A stretch of 64,000 nucleotides of DNA from Sipunculus nudus (Eukaryota; Annelida; Sipuncula; Golfingiida; Sipunculidae): positions 45,862,456-45,926,455 of the forward strand of contig CM049318.1 of NCBI GenBank assembly GCA_026874595.1, written 5' to 3'. Below the pieces are notes generated by a model. It was not told the DNA's origin, made no database searches, and saw only the letters and a program-made list of their open reading frames with translations. The position numbers and the translations under genes are program-made. Of this stretch, positions 34,293 to 49,794 are shown piece after piece. Within the stretch, counting starts at the first letter, position 1. Each line of letters opens with the position of its first letter.

Positions 34293-35562
34293 GAAAAATG
34301 ACATAATTATAGGCATTTCTTTGAATGGTCACGTGTTCTCGTTTCACGAGAAACGGTGCGAGATATGACGAGACTTGCGATTGAATGACTAAGAACTAGA
34401 GGGATGCTGTCTAACGCCAAACACCAGACCTTTCTATCGCAAATATCAACAGAGAGAGAAGCTGGAAAACTCCGAATTTTCAGATTGTCAAGTTTTACCC
34501 CAAAATTTGGTAACCATGGTAACGGCAGCACAAAGCAACATGTGCGAAGGGATAAGCCAATGTTCCTAGTTTCAGATACGACCCAAAAAATGGTGTCACG
34601 TTTAATATTTTTTGAGATATTGCAGAAAAATGATATGTTACAGTGTTTCATGTACCACGCCCCCTGGTGGCTATTTAAAAAAAATGAAAAATTGGTTTCG
34701 AGATATTTCTAAATAACACAAAATATGCCATTTTCAAAGTCATAGTTTAAAAAATGCGACCTGTAAGCCATATTTAATGAAATCTCGAAAATTCTCGTTT
34801 GACGAGAAATGGTGCGAGATTTTACGAGACTTTCACTTGTATAATTAAAAGCTTATTTAGTACTATCTGATGCAAAAAACTAGAACTCTCTAGCTTTAAA
34901 AATGACAAAGTTAGAAAAATTAGGCCTTTTATTTTCGAAAATCATGAGTTTCCCCCCAAAATGTGTAACCATAGAAACAGCAGATTTCAGCAACATATAT
35001 ATCAGAAGAAAGGCCTTGGAATGCCGATTAAAATGAGCCCTGTTTGAAGTGGCTATGACAAATAGTAATGGAGATATGAAGAAAAGAGCACTTTAGGAAC
35101 TTTTGATGACCTTGACCTTGACCTTTGACCTATATTGCCCAAAAACAATAGGCTTCTTGCATTTTTGATTTTACACAAACTGTGAAAGTTTGAAAGCGAT
35201 GGGATCAAAATTGCGACCTGTAGAGACTGGACAGACAAACAAACAAACAAACAAACAGACAAACAGACATCCGCGACTGACCAACCAGCTTGCGAAAATC
35301 GAAGATTTCCGGCAAGCAATAAAGTCTGGACTGTGCCTCCAACATGTATGATCATAGATGGGGCCCGGAGAGGCCGTCACGCACCGCTGCACACGCCGGC
35401 CGCCCACCGTAGGGACCCTGCCGCCACTTGCGGCGACGGCACGTGTCTTCGTGGTTTGGCGAAAAACGGCGCGAGATTTGACGAGACTAACAATGTGACC
35501 CCTGAATGTGACTGCGAGTGTCAGCCGCTATCCAGCGCTGCAAACCATGTGTCTGTAGCGTG
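34293..35562. other. C variant pair: G at 34293 and 35562
   Basis: Two adjacent units read 'gcgtgaaaaatg' where most read 'gcgtaaaaaatg'. Block A also has G here, so G is probably the ancestral state. The same pair appears again at 44445 and 45714. Confidence 0.9.
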
Positions 35563-38500
35563 AAAAATGACATAATTATAGGCATTTCTTTGAATGGTCA
35601 CGTGTTCTCGTTTCACGAGAAACGGTGCGAGATATGACGAGACTTGCGATTGAATGACTAAGAACTAGAGGGATGCTGTCTAACGCCAAACACCAGACCT
35701 TTCTATCGCAAATATCAACAGAGAGAGAAGCTGGAAAACTCCGAATTTTCAGATTGTCAAGTTTTACCCCAAAATTTGGTAACCATGGTAACGGCAGCAC
35801 AAAGCAACATGTGCGAAGGGATAAGCCAATGTTCCTAGTTTCAGATACGACCCAAAAAATGGTGTCACGTTTAATATTTTTTGAGATATTGCAGAAAAAT
35901 GATATGTTACAGTGTTTCATGTACCACGCCCCCTGGTGGCTATTTAAAAAAAATGAAAAATTGGTTTCGAGATATTTCTAAATAACACAAAATATGCCAT
36001 TTTCAAAGTCATAGTTTAAAAAATGCGACCTGTAAGCCATATTTAATGAAATCTCGAAAATTCTCGTTTGACGAGAAATGGTGCGAGATTTTACGAGACT
36101 TTCACTTGTATAATTAAAAGCTTATTTAGTACTATCTGATGCAAAAAACTAGAACTCTCTAGCTTTAAAAATGACAAAGTTAGAAAAATTAGGCCTTTTA
36201 TTTTCGAAAATCATGAGTTTCCCCCCAAAATGTGTAACCATAGAAACAGCAGATTTCAGCAACATATATATCAGAAGAAAGGCCTTGGAATGCCGATTAA
36301 AATGAGCCCTGTTTGAAGTGGCTATGACAAATAGTAATGGAGATATGAAGAAAAGAGCACTTTAGGAACTTTTGATGACCTTGACCTTGACCTTTGACCT
36401 ATATTGCCCAAAAACAATAGGCTTCTTGCATTTTTGATTTTACACAAACTGTGAAAGTTTGAAAGCGATGGGATCAAAATTGCGACCTGTAGAGACTGGA
36501 CAGACAAACAAACAAACAAACAAACAGACAAACAGACATCCGCGACTGACCAACCAGCTTGCGAAAATCGAAGATTTCCGGCAAGCAATAAAGTCTGGAC
36601 TGTGCCTCCAACATGTATGATCATAGATGGGGCCCGGAGAGGCCGTCACGCACCGCTGCACACGCCGGCCGCCCACCGTAGGGACCCTGCCGCCACTTGC
36701 GGCGACGGCACGTGTCTTCGTGGTTTGGCGAAAAACGGCGCGAGATTTGACGAGACTAACAATGTGACCCCTGAATGTGACTGCGAGTGTCAGCCGCTAT
36801 CCAGCGCTGCAAACCATGTGTCTGTAGCGTAAAAAATGACATAATTATAGGCATTTCTTTGAATGGTCACGTGTTCTCGTTTCACGAGAAACGGTGCGAG
36901 ATATGACGAGACTTGCGATTGAATGACTAAGAACTAGAGGGATGCTGTCTAACGCCAAACACCAGACCTTTCTATCGCAAATATCAACAGAGAGAGAAGC
37001 TGGAAAACTCCGAATTTTCAGATTGTCAAGTTTTACCCCAAAATTTGGTAACCATGGTAACGGCAGCACAAAGCAACATGTGCGAAGGGATAAGCCAATG
37101 TTCCTAGTTTCAGATACGACCCAAAAAATGGTGTCACGTTTAATATTTTTTGAGATATTGCAGAAAAATGATATGTTACAGTGTTTCATGTACCACGCCC
37201 CCTGGTGGCTATTTAAAAAAAATGAAAAATTGGTTTCGAGATATTTCTAAATAACACAAAATATGCCATTTTCAAAGTCATAGTTTAAAAAATGCGACCT
37301 GTAAGCCATATTTAATGAAATCTCGAAAATTCTCGTTTGACGAGAAATGGTGCGAGATTTTACGAGACTTTCACTTGTATAATTAAAAGCTTATTTAGTA
37401 CTATCTGATGCAAAAAACTAGAACTCTCTAGCTTTAAAAATGACAAAGTTAGAAAAATTAGGCCTTTTATTTTCGAAAATCATGAGTTTCCCCCCAAAAT
37501 GTGTAACCATAGAAACAGCAGATTTCAGCAACATATATATCAGAAGAAAGGCCTTGGAATGCCGATTAAAATGAGCCCTGTTTGAAGTGGCTATGACAAA
37601 TAGTAATGGAGATATGAAGAAAAGAGCACTTTAGGAACTTTTGATGACCTTGACCTTGACCTTTGACCTATATTGCCCAAAAACAATAGGCTTCTTGCAT
37701 TTTTGATTTTACACAAACTGTGAAAGTTTGAAAGCGATGGGATCAAAATTGCGACCTGTAGAGACTGGACAGACAAACAAACAAACAAACAAACAGACAA
37801 ACAGACATCCGCGACTGACCAACCAGCTTGCGAAAATCGAAGATTTCCGGCAAGCAATAAAGTCTGGACTGTGCCTCCAACATGTATGATCATAGATGGG
37901 GCCCGGAGAGGCCGTCACGCACCGCTGCACACGCCGGCCGCCCACCGTAGGGACCCTGCCGCCACTTGCGGCGACGGCACGTGTCTTCGTGGTTTGGCGA
38001 AAAACGGCGCGAGATTTGACGAGACTAACAATGTGACCCCTGAATGTGACTGCGAGTGTCAGCCGCTATCCAGCGCTGCAAACCATGTGTCTGTAGCGTA
38101 AAAAATGACATAATTATAGGCATTTCTTTGAATGGTCACGTGTTCTCGTTTCACGAGAAACGGTGCGAGATATGACGAGACTTGCGATTGAATGACTAAG
38201 AACTAGAGGGATGCTGTCTAACGCCAAACACCAGACCTTTCTATCGCAAATATCAACAGAGAGAGAAGCTGGAAAACTCCGAATTTTCAGATTGTCAAGT
38301 TTTACCCCAAAATTTGGTAACCATGGTAACGGCAGCACAAAGCAACATGTGCGAAGGGATAAGCCAATGTTCCTAGTTTCAGATACGACCCAAAAAATGG
38401 TGTCACGTTTAATATTTTTTGAGATATTGCAGAAAAATGATATGTTACAGTGTTTCATGTACCACGCCCCCTGGTGGCTATTTAAAAAAAATGAAAAATT

Positions 38501-41500
38501 GGTTTCGAGATATTTCTAAATAACACAAAATATGCCATTTTCAAAGTCATAGTTTAAAAAATGCGACCTGTAAGCCATATTTAATGAAATCTCGAAAATT
38601 CTCGTTTGACGAGAAATGGTGCGAGATTTTACGAGACTTTCACTTGTATAATTAAAAGCTTATTTAGTACTATCTGATGCAAAAAACTAGAACTCTCTAG
38701 CTTTAAAAATGACAAAGTTAGAAAAATTAGGCCTTTTATTTTCGAAAATCATGAGTTTCCCCCCAAAATGTGTAACCATAGAAACAGCAGATTTCAGCAA
38801 CATATATATCAGAAGAAAGGCCTTGGAATGCCGATTAAAATGAGCCCTGTTTGAAGTGGCTATGACAAATAGTAATGGAGATATGAAGAAAAGAGCACTT
38901 TAGGAACTTTTGATGACCTTGACCTTGACCTTTGACCTATATTGCCCAAAAACAATAGGCTTCTTGCATTTTTGATTTTACACAAACTGTGAAAGTTTGA
39001 AAGCGATGGGATCAAAATTGCGACCTGTAGAGACTGGACAGACAAACAAACAAACAAACAAACAGACAAACAGACATCCGCGACTGACCAACCAGCTTGC
39101 GAAAATCGAAGATTTCCGGCAAGCAATAAAGTCTGGACTGTGCCTCCAACATGTATGATCATAGATGGGGCCCGGAGAGGCCGTCACGCACCGCTGCACA
39201 CGCCGGCCGCCCACCGTAGGGACCCTGCCGCCACTTGCGGCGACGGCACGTGTCTTCGTGGTTTGGCGAAAAACGGCGCGAGATTTGACGAGACTAACAA
39301 TGTGACCCCTGAATGTGACTGCGAGTGTCAGCCGCTATCCAGCGCTGCAAACCATGTGTCTGTAGCGTAAAAAATGACATAATTATAGGCATTTCTTTGA
39401 ATGGTCACGTGTTCTCGTTTCACGAGAAACGGTGCGAGATATGACGAGACTTGCGATTGAATGACTAAGAACTAGAGGGATGCTGTCTAACGCCAAACAC
39501 CAGACCTTTCTATCGCAAATATCAACAGAGAGAGAAGCTGGAAAACTCCGAATTTTCAGATTGTCAAGTTTTACCCCAAAATTTGGTAACCATGGTAACG
39601 GCAGCACAAAGCAACATGTGCGAAGGGATAAGCCAATGTTCCTAGTTTCAGATACGACCCAAAAAATGGTGTCACGTTTAATATTTTTTGAGATATTGCA
39701 GAAAAATGATATGTTACAGTGTTTCATGTACCACGCCCCCTGGTGGCTATTTAAAAAAAATGAAAAATTGGTTTCGAGATATTTCTAAATAACACAAAAT
39801 ATGCCATTTTCAAAGTCATAGTTTAAAAAATGCGACCTGTAAGCCATATTTAATGAAATCTCGAAAATTCTCGTTTGACGAGAAATGGTGCGAGATTTTA
39901 CGAGACTTTCACTTGTATAATTAAAAGCTTATTTAGTACTATCTGATGCAAAAAACTAGAACTCTCTAGCTTTAAAAATGACAAAGTTAGAAAAATTAGG
40001 CCTTTTATTTTCGAAAATCATGAGTTTCCCCCCAAAATGTGTAACCATAGAAACAGCAGATTTCAGCAACATATATATCAGAAGAAAGGCCTTGGAATGC
40101 CGATTAAAATGAGCCCTGTTTGAAGTGGCTATGACAAATAGTAATGGAGATATGAAGAAAAGAGCACTTTAGGAACTTTTGATGACCTTGACCTTGACCT
40201 TTGACCTATATTGCCCAAAAACAATAGGCTTCTTGCATTTTTGATTTTACACAAACTGTGAAAGTTTGAAAGCGATGGGATCAAAATTGCGACCTGTAGA
40301 GACTGGACAGACAAACAAACAAACAAACAAACAGACAAACAGACATCCGCGACTGACCAACCAGCTTGCGAAAATCGAAGATTTCCGGCAAGCAATAAAG
40401 TCTGGACTGTGCCTCCAACATGTATGATCATAGATGGGGCCCGGAGAGGCCGTCACGCACCGCTGCACACGCCGGCCGCCCACCGTAGGGACCCTGCCGC
40501 CACTTGCGGCGACGGCACGTGTCTTCGTGGTTTGGCGAAAAACGGCGCGAGATTTGACGAGACTAACAATGTGACCCCTGAATGTGACTGCGAGTGTCAG
40601 CCGCTATCCAGCGCTGCAAACCATGTGTCTGTAGCGTAAAAAATGACATAATTATAGGCATTTCTTTGAATGGTCACGTGTTCTCGTTTCACGAGAAACG
40701 GTGCGAGATATGACGAGACTTGCGATTGAATGACTAAGAACTAGAGGGATGCTGTCTAACGCCAAACACCAGACCTTTCTATCGCAAATATCAACAGAGA
40801 GAGAAGCTGGAAAACTCCGAATTTTCAGATTGTCAAGTTTTACCCCAAAATTTGGTAACCATGGTAACGGCAGCACAAAGCAACATGTGCGAAGGGATAA
40901 GCCAATGTTCCTAGTTTCAGATACGACCCAAAAAATGGTGTCACGTTTAATATTTTTTGAGATATTGCAGAAAAATGATATGTTACAGTGTTTCATGTAC
41001 CACGCCCCCTGGTGGCTATTTAAAAAAAATGAAAAATTGGTTTCGAGATATTTCTAAATAACACAAAATATGCCATTTTCAAAGTCATAGTTTAAAAAAT
41101 GCGACCTGTAAGCCATATTTAATGAAATCTCGAAAATTCTCGTTTGACGAGAAATGGTGCGAGATTTTACGAGACTTTCACTTGTATAATTAAAAGCTTA
41201 TTTAGTACTATCTGATGCAAAAAACTAGAACTCTCTAGCTTTAAAAATGACAAAGTTAGAAAAATTAGGCCTTTTATTTTCGAAAATCATGAGTTTCCCC
41301 CCAAAATGTGTAACCATAGAAACAGCAGATTTCAGCAACATATATATCAGAAGAAAGGCCTTGGAATGCCGATTAAAATGAGCCCTGTTTGAAGTGGCTA
41401 TGACAAATAGTAATGGAGATATGAAGAAAAGAGCACTTTAGGAACTTTTGATGACCTTGACCTTGACCTTTGACCTATATTGCCCAAAAACAATAGGCTT

Positions 41501-44444
41501 CTTGCATTTTTGATTTTACACAAACTGTGAAAGTTTGAAAGCGATGGGATCAAAATTGCGACCTGTAGAGACTGGACAGACAAACAAACAAACAAACAAA
41601 CAGACAAACAGACATCCGCGACTGACCAACCAGCTTGCGAAAATCGAAGATTTCCGGCAAGCAATAAAGTCTGGACTGTGCCTCCAACATGTATGATCAT
41701 AGATGGGGCCCGGAGAGGCCGTCACGCACCGCTGCACACGCCGGCCGCCCACCGTAGGGACCCTGCCGCCACTTGCGGCGACGGCACGTGTCTTCGTGGT
41801 TTGGCGAAAAACGGCGCGAGATTTGACGAGACTAACAATGTGACCCCTGAATGTGACTGCGAGTGTCAGCCGCTATCCAGCGCTGCAAACCATGTGTCTG
41901 TAGCGTAAAAAATGACATAATTATAGGCATTTCTTTGAATGGTCACGTGTTCTCGTTTCACGAGAAACGGTGCGAGATATGACGAGACTTGCGATTGAAT
42001 GACTAAGAACTAGAGGGATGCTGTCTAACGCCAAACACCAGACCTTTCTATCGCAAATATCAACAGAGAGAGAAGCTGGAAAACTCCGAATTTTCAGATT
42101 GTCAAGTTTTACCCCAAAATTTGGTAACCATGGTAACGGCAGCACAAAGCAACATGTGCGAAGGGATAAGCCAATGTTCCTAGTTTCAGATACGACCCAA
42201 AAAATGGTGTCACGTTTAATATTTTTTGAGATATTGCAGAAAAATGATATGTTACAGTGTTTCATGTACCACGCCCCCTGGTGGCTATTTAAAAAAAATG
42301 AAAAATTGGTTTCGAGATATTTCTAAATAACACAAAATATGCCATTTTCAAAGTCATAGTTTAAAAAATGCGACCTGTAAGCCATATTTAATGAAATCTC
42401 GAAAATTCTCGTTTGACGAGAAATGGTGCGAGATTTTACGAGACTTTCACTTGTATAATTAAAAGCTTATTTAGTACTATCTGATGCAAAAAACTAGAAC
42501 TCTCTAGCTTTAAAAATGACAAAGTTAGAAAAATTAGGCCTTTTATTTTCGAAAATCATGAGTTTCCCCCCAAAATGTGTAACCATAGAAACAGCAGATT
42601 TCAGCAACATATATATCAGAAGAAAGGCCTTGGAATGCCGATTAAAATGAGCCCTGTTTGAAGTGGCTATGACAAATAGTAATGGAGATATGAAGAAAAG
42701 AGCACTTTAGGAACTTTTGATGACCTTGACCTTGACCTTTGACCTATATTGCCCAAAAACAATAGGCTTCTTGCATTTTTGATTTTACACAAACTGTGAA
42801 AGTTTGAAAGCGATGGGATCAAAATTGCGACCTGTAGAGACTGGACAGACAAACAAACAAACAAACAAACAGACAAACAGACATCCGCGACTGACCAACC
42901 AGCTTGCGAAAATCGAAGATTTCCGGCAAGCAATAAAGTCTGGACTGTGCCTCCAACATGTATGATCATAGATGGGGCCCGGAGAGGCCGTCACGCACCG
43001 CTGCACACGCCGGCCGCCCACCGTAGGGACCCTGCCGCCACTTGCGGCGACGGCACGTGTCTTCGTGGTTTGGCGAAAAACGGCGCGAGATTTGACGAGA
43101 CTAACAATGTGACCCCTGAATGTGACTGCGAGTGTCAGCCGCTATCCAGCGCTGCAAACCATGTGTCTGTAGCGTAAAAAATGACATAATTATAGGCATT
43201 TCTTTGAATGGTCACGTGTTCTCGTTTCACGAGAAACGGTGCGAGATATGACGAGACTTGCGATTGAATGACTAAGAACTAGAGGGATGCTGTCTAACGC
43301 CAAACACCAGACCTTTCTATCGCAAATATCAACAGAGAGAGAAGCTGGAAAACTCCGAATTTTCAGATTGTCAAGTTTTACCCCAAAATTTGGTAACCAT
43401 GGTAACGGCAGCACAAAGCAACATGTGCGAAGGGATAAGCCAATGTTCCTAGTTTCAGATACGACCCAAAAAATGGTGTCACGTTTAATATTTTTTGAGA
43501 TATTGCAGAAAAATGATATGTTACAGTGTTTCATGTACCACGCCCCCTGGTGGCTATTTAAAAAAAATGAAAAATTGGTTTCGAGATATTTCTAAATAAC
43601 ACAAAATATGCCATTTTCAAAGTCATAGTTTAAAAAATGCGACCTGTAAGCCATATTTAATGAAATCTCGAAAATTCTCGTTTGACGAGAAATGGTGCGA
43701 GATTTTACGAGACTTTCACTTGTATAATTAAAAGCTTATTTAGTACTATCTGATGCAAAAAACTAGAACTCTCTAGCTTTAAAAATGACAAAGTTAGAAA
43801 AATTAGGCCTTTTATTTTCGAAAATCATGAGTTTCCCCCCAAAATGTGTAACCATAGAAACAGCAGATTTCAGCAACATATATATCAGAAGAAAGGCCTT
43901 GGAATGCCGATTAAAATGAGCCCTGTTTGAAGTGGCTATGACAAATAGTAATGGAGATATGAAGAAAAGAGCACTTTAGGAACTTTTGATGACCTTGACC
44001 TTGACCTTTGACCTATATTGCCCAAAAACAATAGGCTTCTTGCATTTTTGATTTTACACAAACTGTGAAAGTTTGAAAGCGATGGGATCAAAATTGCGAC
44101 CTGTAGAGACTGGACAGACAAACAAACAAACAAACAAACAGACAAACAGACATCCGCGACTGACCAACCAGCTTGCGAAAATCGAAGATTTCCGGCAAGC
44201 AATAAAGTCTGGACTGTGCCTCCAACATGTATGATCATAGATGGGGCCCGGAGAGGCCGTCACGCACCGCTGCACACGCCGGCCGCCCACCGTAGGGACC
44301 CTGCCGCCACTTGCGGCGACGGCACGTGTCTTCGTGGTTTGGCGAAAAACGGCGCGAGATTTGACGAGACTAACAATGTGACCCCTGAATGTGACTGCGA
44401 GTGTCAGCCGCTATCCAGCGCTGCAAACCATGTGTCTGTAGCGT

Positions 44445-45714
44445 GAAAAATGACATAATTATAGGCATTTCTTTGAATGGTCACGTGTTCTCGTTTCACG
44501 AGAAACGGTGCGAGATATGACGAGACTTGCGATTGAATGACTAAGAACTAGAGGGATGCTGTCTAACGCCAAACACCAGACCTTTCTATCGCAAATATCA
44601 ACAGAGAGAGAAGCTGGAAAACTCCGAATTTTCAGATTGTCAAGTTTTACCCCAAAATTTGGTAACCATGGTAACGGCAGCACAAAGCAACATGTGCGAA
44701 GGGATAAGCCAATGTTCCTAGTTTCAGATACGACCCAAAAAATGGTGTCACGTTTAATATTTTTTGAGATATTGCAGAAAAATGATATGTTACAGTGTTT
44801 CATGTACCACGCCCCCTGGTGGCTATTTAAAAAAAATGAAAAATTGGTTTCGAGATATTTCTAAATAACACAAAATATGCCATTTTCAAAGTCATAGTTT
44901 AAAAAATGCGACCTGTAAGCCATATTTAATGAAATCTCGAAAATTCTCGTTTGACGAGAAATGGTGCGAGATTTTACGAGACTTTCACTTGTATAATTAA
45001 AAGCTTATTTAGTACTATCTGATGCAAAAAACTAGAACTCTCTAGCTTTAAAAATGACAAAGTTAGAAAAATTAGGCCTTTTATTTTCGAAAATCATGAG
45101 TTTCCCCCCAAAATGTGTAACCATAGAAACAGCAGATTTCAGCAACATATATATCAGAAGAAAGGCCTTGGAATGCCGATTAAAATGAGCCCTGTTTGAA
45201 GTGGCTATGACAAATAGTAATGGAGATATGAAGAAAAGAGCACTTTAGGAACTTTTGATGACCTTGACCTTGACCTTTGACCTATATTGCCCAAAAACAA
45301 TAGGCTTCTTGCATTTTTGATTTTACACAAACTGTGAAAGTTTGAAAGCGATGGGATCAAAATTGCGACCTGTAGAGACTGGACAGACAAACAAACAAAC
45401 AAACAAACAGACAAACAGACATCCGCGACTGACCAACCAGCTTGCGAAAATCGAAGATTTCCGGCAAGCAATAAAGTCTGGACTGTGCCTCCAACATGTA
45501 TGATCATAGATGGGGCCCGGAGAGGCCGTCACGCACCGCTGCACACGCCGGCCGCCCACCGTAGGGACCCTGCCGCCACTTGCGGCGACGGCACGTGTCT
45601 TCGTGGTTTGGCGAAAAACGGCGCGAGATTTGACGAGACTAACAATGTGACCCCTGAATGTGACTGCGAGTGTCAGCCGCTATCCAGCGCTGCAAACCAT
45701 GTGTCTGTAGCGTG
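44445..45714. other. C variant pair: G at 44445 and 45714
   Basis: This is the second adjacent pair with the G state, exactly 10152 bp (8 x 1269) from the first pair. Confidence 0.9.
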
Positions 45715-46028
45715 AAAAATGACATAATTATAGGCATTTCTTTGAATGGTCACGTGTTCTCGTTTCACGAGAAACGGTGCGAGATATGACGAGACTTGCG
45801 ATTGAATGACTAAGAACTAGAGGGATGCTGTCTAACGCCAAACACCAGACCTTTCTATCGCAAATATCAACAGAGAGAGAAGCTGGAAAACTCCGAATTT
45901 TCAGATTGTCAAGTTTTACCCCAAAATTTGGTAACCATGGTAACGGCAGCACAAAGCAACATGTGCGAAGGGATAAGCCAATGTTCCTAGTTTCAGATAC
46001 GACCCAAAAAATGGTGTCACGTTTAATA

Positions 46029-46033
46029 TTTTT
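46029..46033. other. One-base T-run deletion in C
   Basis: Five T instead of six shortens this unit to 1268 bp. It is one of four homopolymer length changes clustered around the assembly gap. Confidence 0.85.
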
Positions 46034-48143
46034 GAGATATTGCAGAAAAATGATATGTTACAGTGTTTCATGTACCACGCCCCCTGGTGGCTATTTAAAA
46101 AAAATGAAAAATTGGTTTCGAGATATTTCTAAATAACACAAAATATGCCATTTTCAAAGTCATAGTTTAAAAAATGCGACCTGTAAGCCATATTTAATGA
46201 AATCTCGAAAATTCTCGTTTGACGAGAAATGGTGCGAGATTTTACGAGACTTTCACTTGTATAATTAAAAGCTTATTTAGTACTATCTGATGCAAAAAAC
46301 TAGAACTCTCTAGCTTTAAAAATGACAAAGTTAGAAAAATTAGGCCTTTTATTTTCGAAAATCATGAGTTTCCCCCCAAAATGTGTAACCATAGAAACAG
46401 CAGATTTCAGCAACATATATATCAGAAGAAAGGCCTTGGAATGCCGATTAAAATGAGCCCTGTTTGAAGTGGCTATGACAAATAGTAATGGAGATATGAA
46501 GAAAAGAGCACTTTAGGAACTTTTGATGACCTTGACCTTGACCTTTGACCTATATTGCCCAAAAACAATAGGCTTCTTGCATTTTTGATTTTACACAAAC
46601 TGTGAAAGTTTGAAAGCGATGGGATCAAAATTGCGACCTGTAGAGACTGGACAGACAAACAAACAAACAAACAAACAGACAAACAGACATCCGCGACTGA
46701 CCAACCAGCTTGCGAAAATCGAAGATTTCCGGCAAGCAATAAAGTCTGGACTGTGCCTCCAACATGTATGATCATAGATGGGGCCCGGAGAGGCCGTCAC
46801 GCACCGCTGCACACGCCGGCCGCCCACCGTAGGGACCCTGCCGCCACTTGCGGCGACGGCACGTGTCTTCGTGGTTTGGCGAAAAACGGCGCGAGATTTG
46901 ACGAGACTAACAATGTGACCCCTGAATGTGACTGCGAGTGTCAGCCGCTATCCAGCGCTGCAAACCATGTGTCTGTAGCGTAAAAAATGACATAATTATA
47001 GGCATTTCTTTGAATGGTCACGTGTTCTCGTTTCACGAGAAACGGTGCGAGATATGACGAGACTTGCGATTGAATGACTAAGAACTAGAGGGATGCTGTC
47101 TAACGCCAAACACCAGACCTTTCTATCGCAAATATCAACAGAGAGAGAAGCTGGAAAACTCCGAATTTTCAGATTGTCAAGTTTTACCCCAAAATTTGGT
47201 AACCATGGTAACGGCAGCACAAAGCAACATGTGCGAAGGGATAAGCCAATGTTCCTAGTTTCAGATACGACCCAAAAAATGGTGTCACGTTTAATATTTT
47301 TTGAGATATTGCAGAAAAATGATATGTTACAGTGTTTCATGTACCACGCCCCCTGGTGGCTATTTAAAAAAAATGAAAAATTGGTTTCGAGATATTTCTA
47401 AATAACACAAAATATGCCATTTTCAAAGTCATAGTTTAAAAAATGCGACCTGTAAGCCATATTTAATGAAATCTCGAAAATTCTCGTTTGACGAGAAATG
47501 GTGCGAGATTTTACGAGACTTTCACTTGTATAATTAAAAGCTTATTTAGTACTATCTGATGCAAAAAACTAGAACTCTCTAGCTTTAAAAATGACAAAGT
47601 TAGAAAAATTAGGCCTTTTATTTTCGAAAATCATGAGTTTCCCCCCAAAATGTGTAACCATAGAAACAGCAGATTTCAGCAACATATATATCAGAAGAAA
47701 GGCCTTGGAATGCCGATTAAAATGAGCCCTGTTTGAAGTGGCTATGACAAATAGTAATGGAGATATGAAGAAAAGAGCACTTTAGGAACTTTTGATGACC
47801 TTGACCTTGACCTTTGACCTATATTGCCCAAAAACAATAGGCTTCTTGCATTTTTGATTTTACACAAACTGTGAAAGTTTGAAAGCGATGGGATCAAAAT
47901 TGCGACCTGTAGAGACTGGACAGACAAACAAACAAACAAACAAACAGACAAACAGACATCCGCGACTGACCAACCAGCTTGCGAAAATCGAAGATTTCCG
48001 GCAAGCAATAAAGTCTGGACTGTGCCTCCAACATGTATGATCATAGATGGGGCCCGGAGAGGCCGTCACGCACCGCTGCACACGCCGGCCGCCCACCGTA
48101 GGGACCCTGCCGCCACTTGCGGCGACGGCACGTGTCTTCGTGG

Positions 48144-48147
48144 TTTT
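48144..48147. other. One-base T-run insertion in C
   Basis: Four T instead of three occur in 'gtggtttggcg'. Confidence 0.85.
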
Positions 48148-48832
48148 GGCGAAAAACGGCGCGAGATTTGACGAGACTAACAATGTGACCCCTGAATGTG
48201 ACTGCGAGTGTCAGCCGCTATCCAGCGCTGCAAACCATGTGTCTGTAGCGTAAAAAATGACATAATTATAGGCATTTCTTTGAATGGTCACGTGTTCTCG
48301 TTTCACGAGAAACGGTGCGAGATATGACGAGACTTGCGATTGAATGACTAAGAACTAGAGGGATGCTGTCTAACGCCAAACACCAGACCTTTCTATCGCA
48401 AATATCAACAGAGAGAGAAGCTGGAAAACTCCGAATTTTCAGATTGTCAAGTTTTACCCCAAAATTTGGTAACCATGGTAACGGCAGCACAAAGCAACAT
48501 GTGCGAAGGGATAAGCCAATGTTCCTAGTTTCAGATACGACCCAAAAAATGGTGTCACGTTTAATATTTTTTGAGATATTGCAGAAAAATGATATGTTAC
48601 AGTGTTTCATGTACCACGCCCCCTGGTGGCTATTTAAAAAAAATGAAAAATTGGTTTCGAGATATTTCTAAATAACACAAAATATGCCATTTTCAAAGTC
48701 ATAGTTTAAAAAATGCGACCTGTAAGCCATATTTAATGAAATCTCGAAAATTCTCGTTTGACGAGAAATGGTGCGAGATTTTACGAGACTTTCACTTGTA
48801 TAATTAAAAGCTTATTTAGTACTATCTGATGC

Positions 48833-48839
48833 AAAAAAA
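48833..48839. other. One-base A-run insertion in C
   Basis: Seven A instead of six occur after 'gatgc', 956 bp before the gap. Confidence 0.85.
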
Positions 48840-49794
48840 CTAGAACTCTCTAGCTTTAAAAATGACAAAGTTAGAAAAATTAGGCCTTTTATTTTCGAAA
48901 ATCATGAGTTTCCCCCCAAAATGTGTAACCATAGAAACAGCAGATTTCAGCAACATATATATCAGAAGAAAGGCCTTGGAATGCCGATTAAAATGAGCCC
49001 TGTTTGAAGTGGCTATGACAAATAGTAATGGAGATATGAAGAAAAGAGCACTTTAGGAACTTTTGATGACCTTGACCTTGACCTTTGACCTATATTGCCC
49101 AAAAACAATAGGCTTCTTGCATTTTTGATTTTACACAAACTGTGAAAGTTTGAAAGCGATGGGATCAAAATTGCGACCTGTAGAGACTGGACAGACAAAC
49201 AAACAAACAAACAAACAGACAAACAGACATCCGCGACTGACCAACCAGCTTGCGAAAATCGAAGATTTCCGGCAAGCAATAAAGTCTGGACTGTGCCTCC
49301 AACATGTATGATCATAGATGGGGCCCGGAGAGGCCGTCACGCACCGCTGCACACGCCGGCCGCCCACCGTAGGGACCCTGCCGCCACTTGCGGCGACGGC
49401 ACGTGTCTTCGTGGTTTGGCGAAAAACGGCGCGAGATTTGACGAGACTAACAATGTGACCCCTGAATGTGACTGCGAGTGTCAGCCGCTATCCAGCGCTG
49501 CAAACCATGTGTCTGTAGCGTAAAAAATGACATAATTATAGGCATTTCTTTGAATGGTCACGTGTTCTCGTTTCACGAGAAACGGTGCGAGATATGACGA
49601 GACTTGCGATTGAATGACTAAGAACTAGAGGGATGCTGTCTAACGCCAAACACCAGACCTTTCTATCGCAAATATCAACAGAGAGAGAAGCTGGAAAACT
49701 CCGAATTTTCAGATTGTCAAGTTTTACCCCAAAATTTGGTAACCATGGTAACGGCAGCACAAAGCAACATGTGCGAAGGGATAAGCCAATGTTC

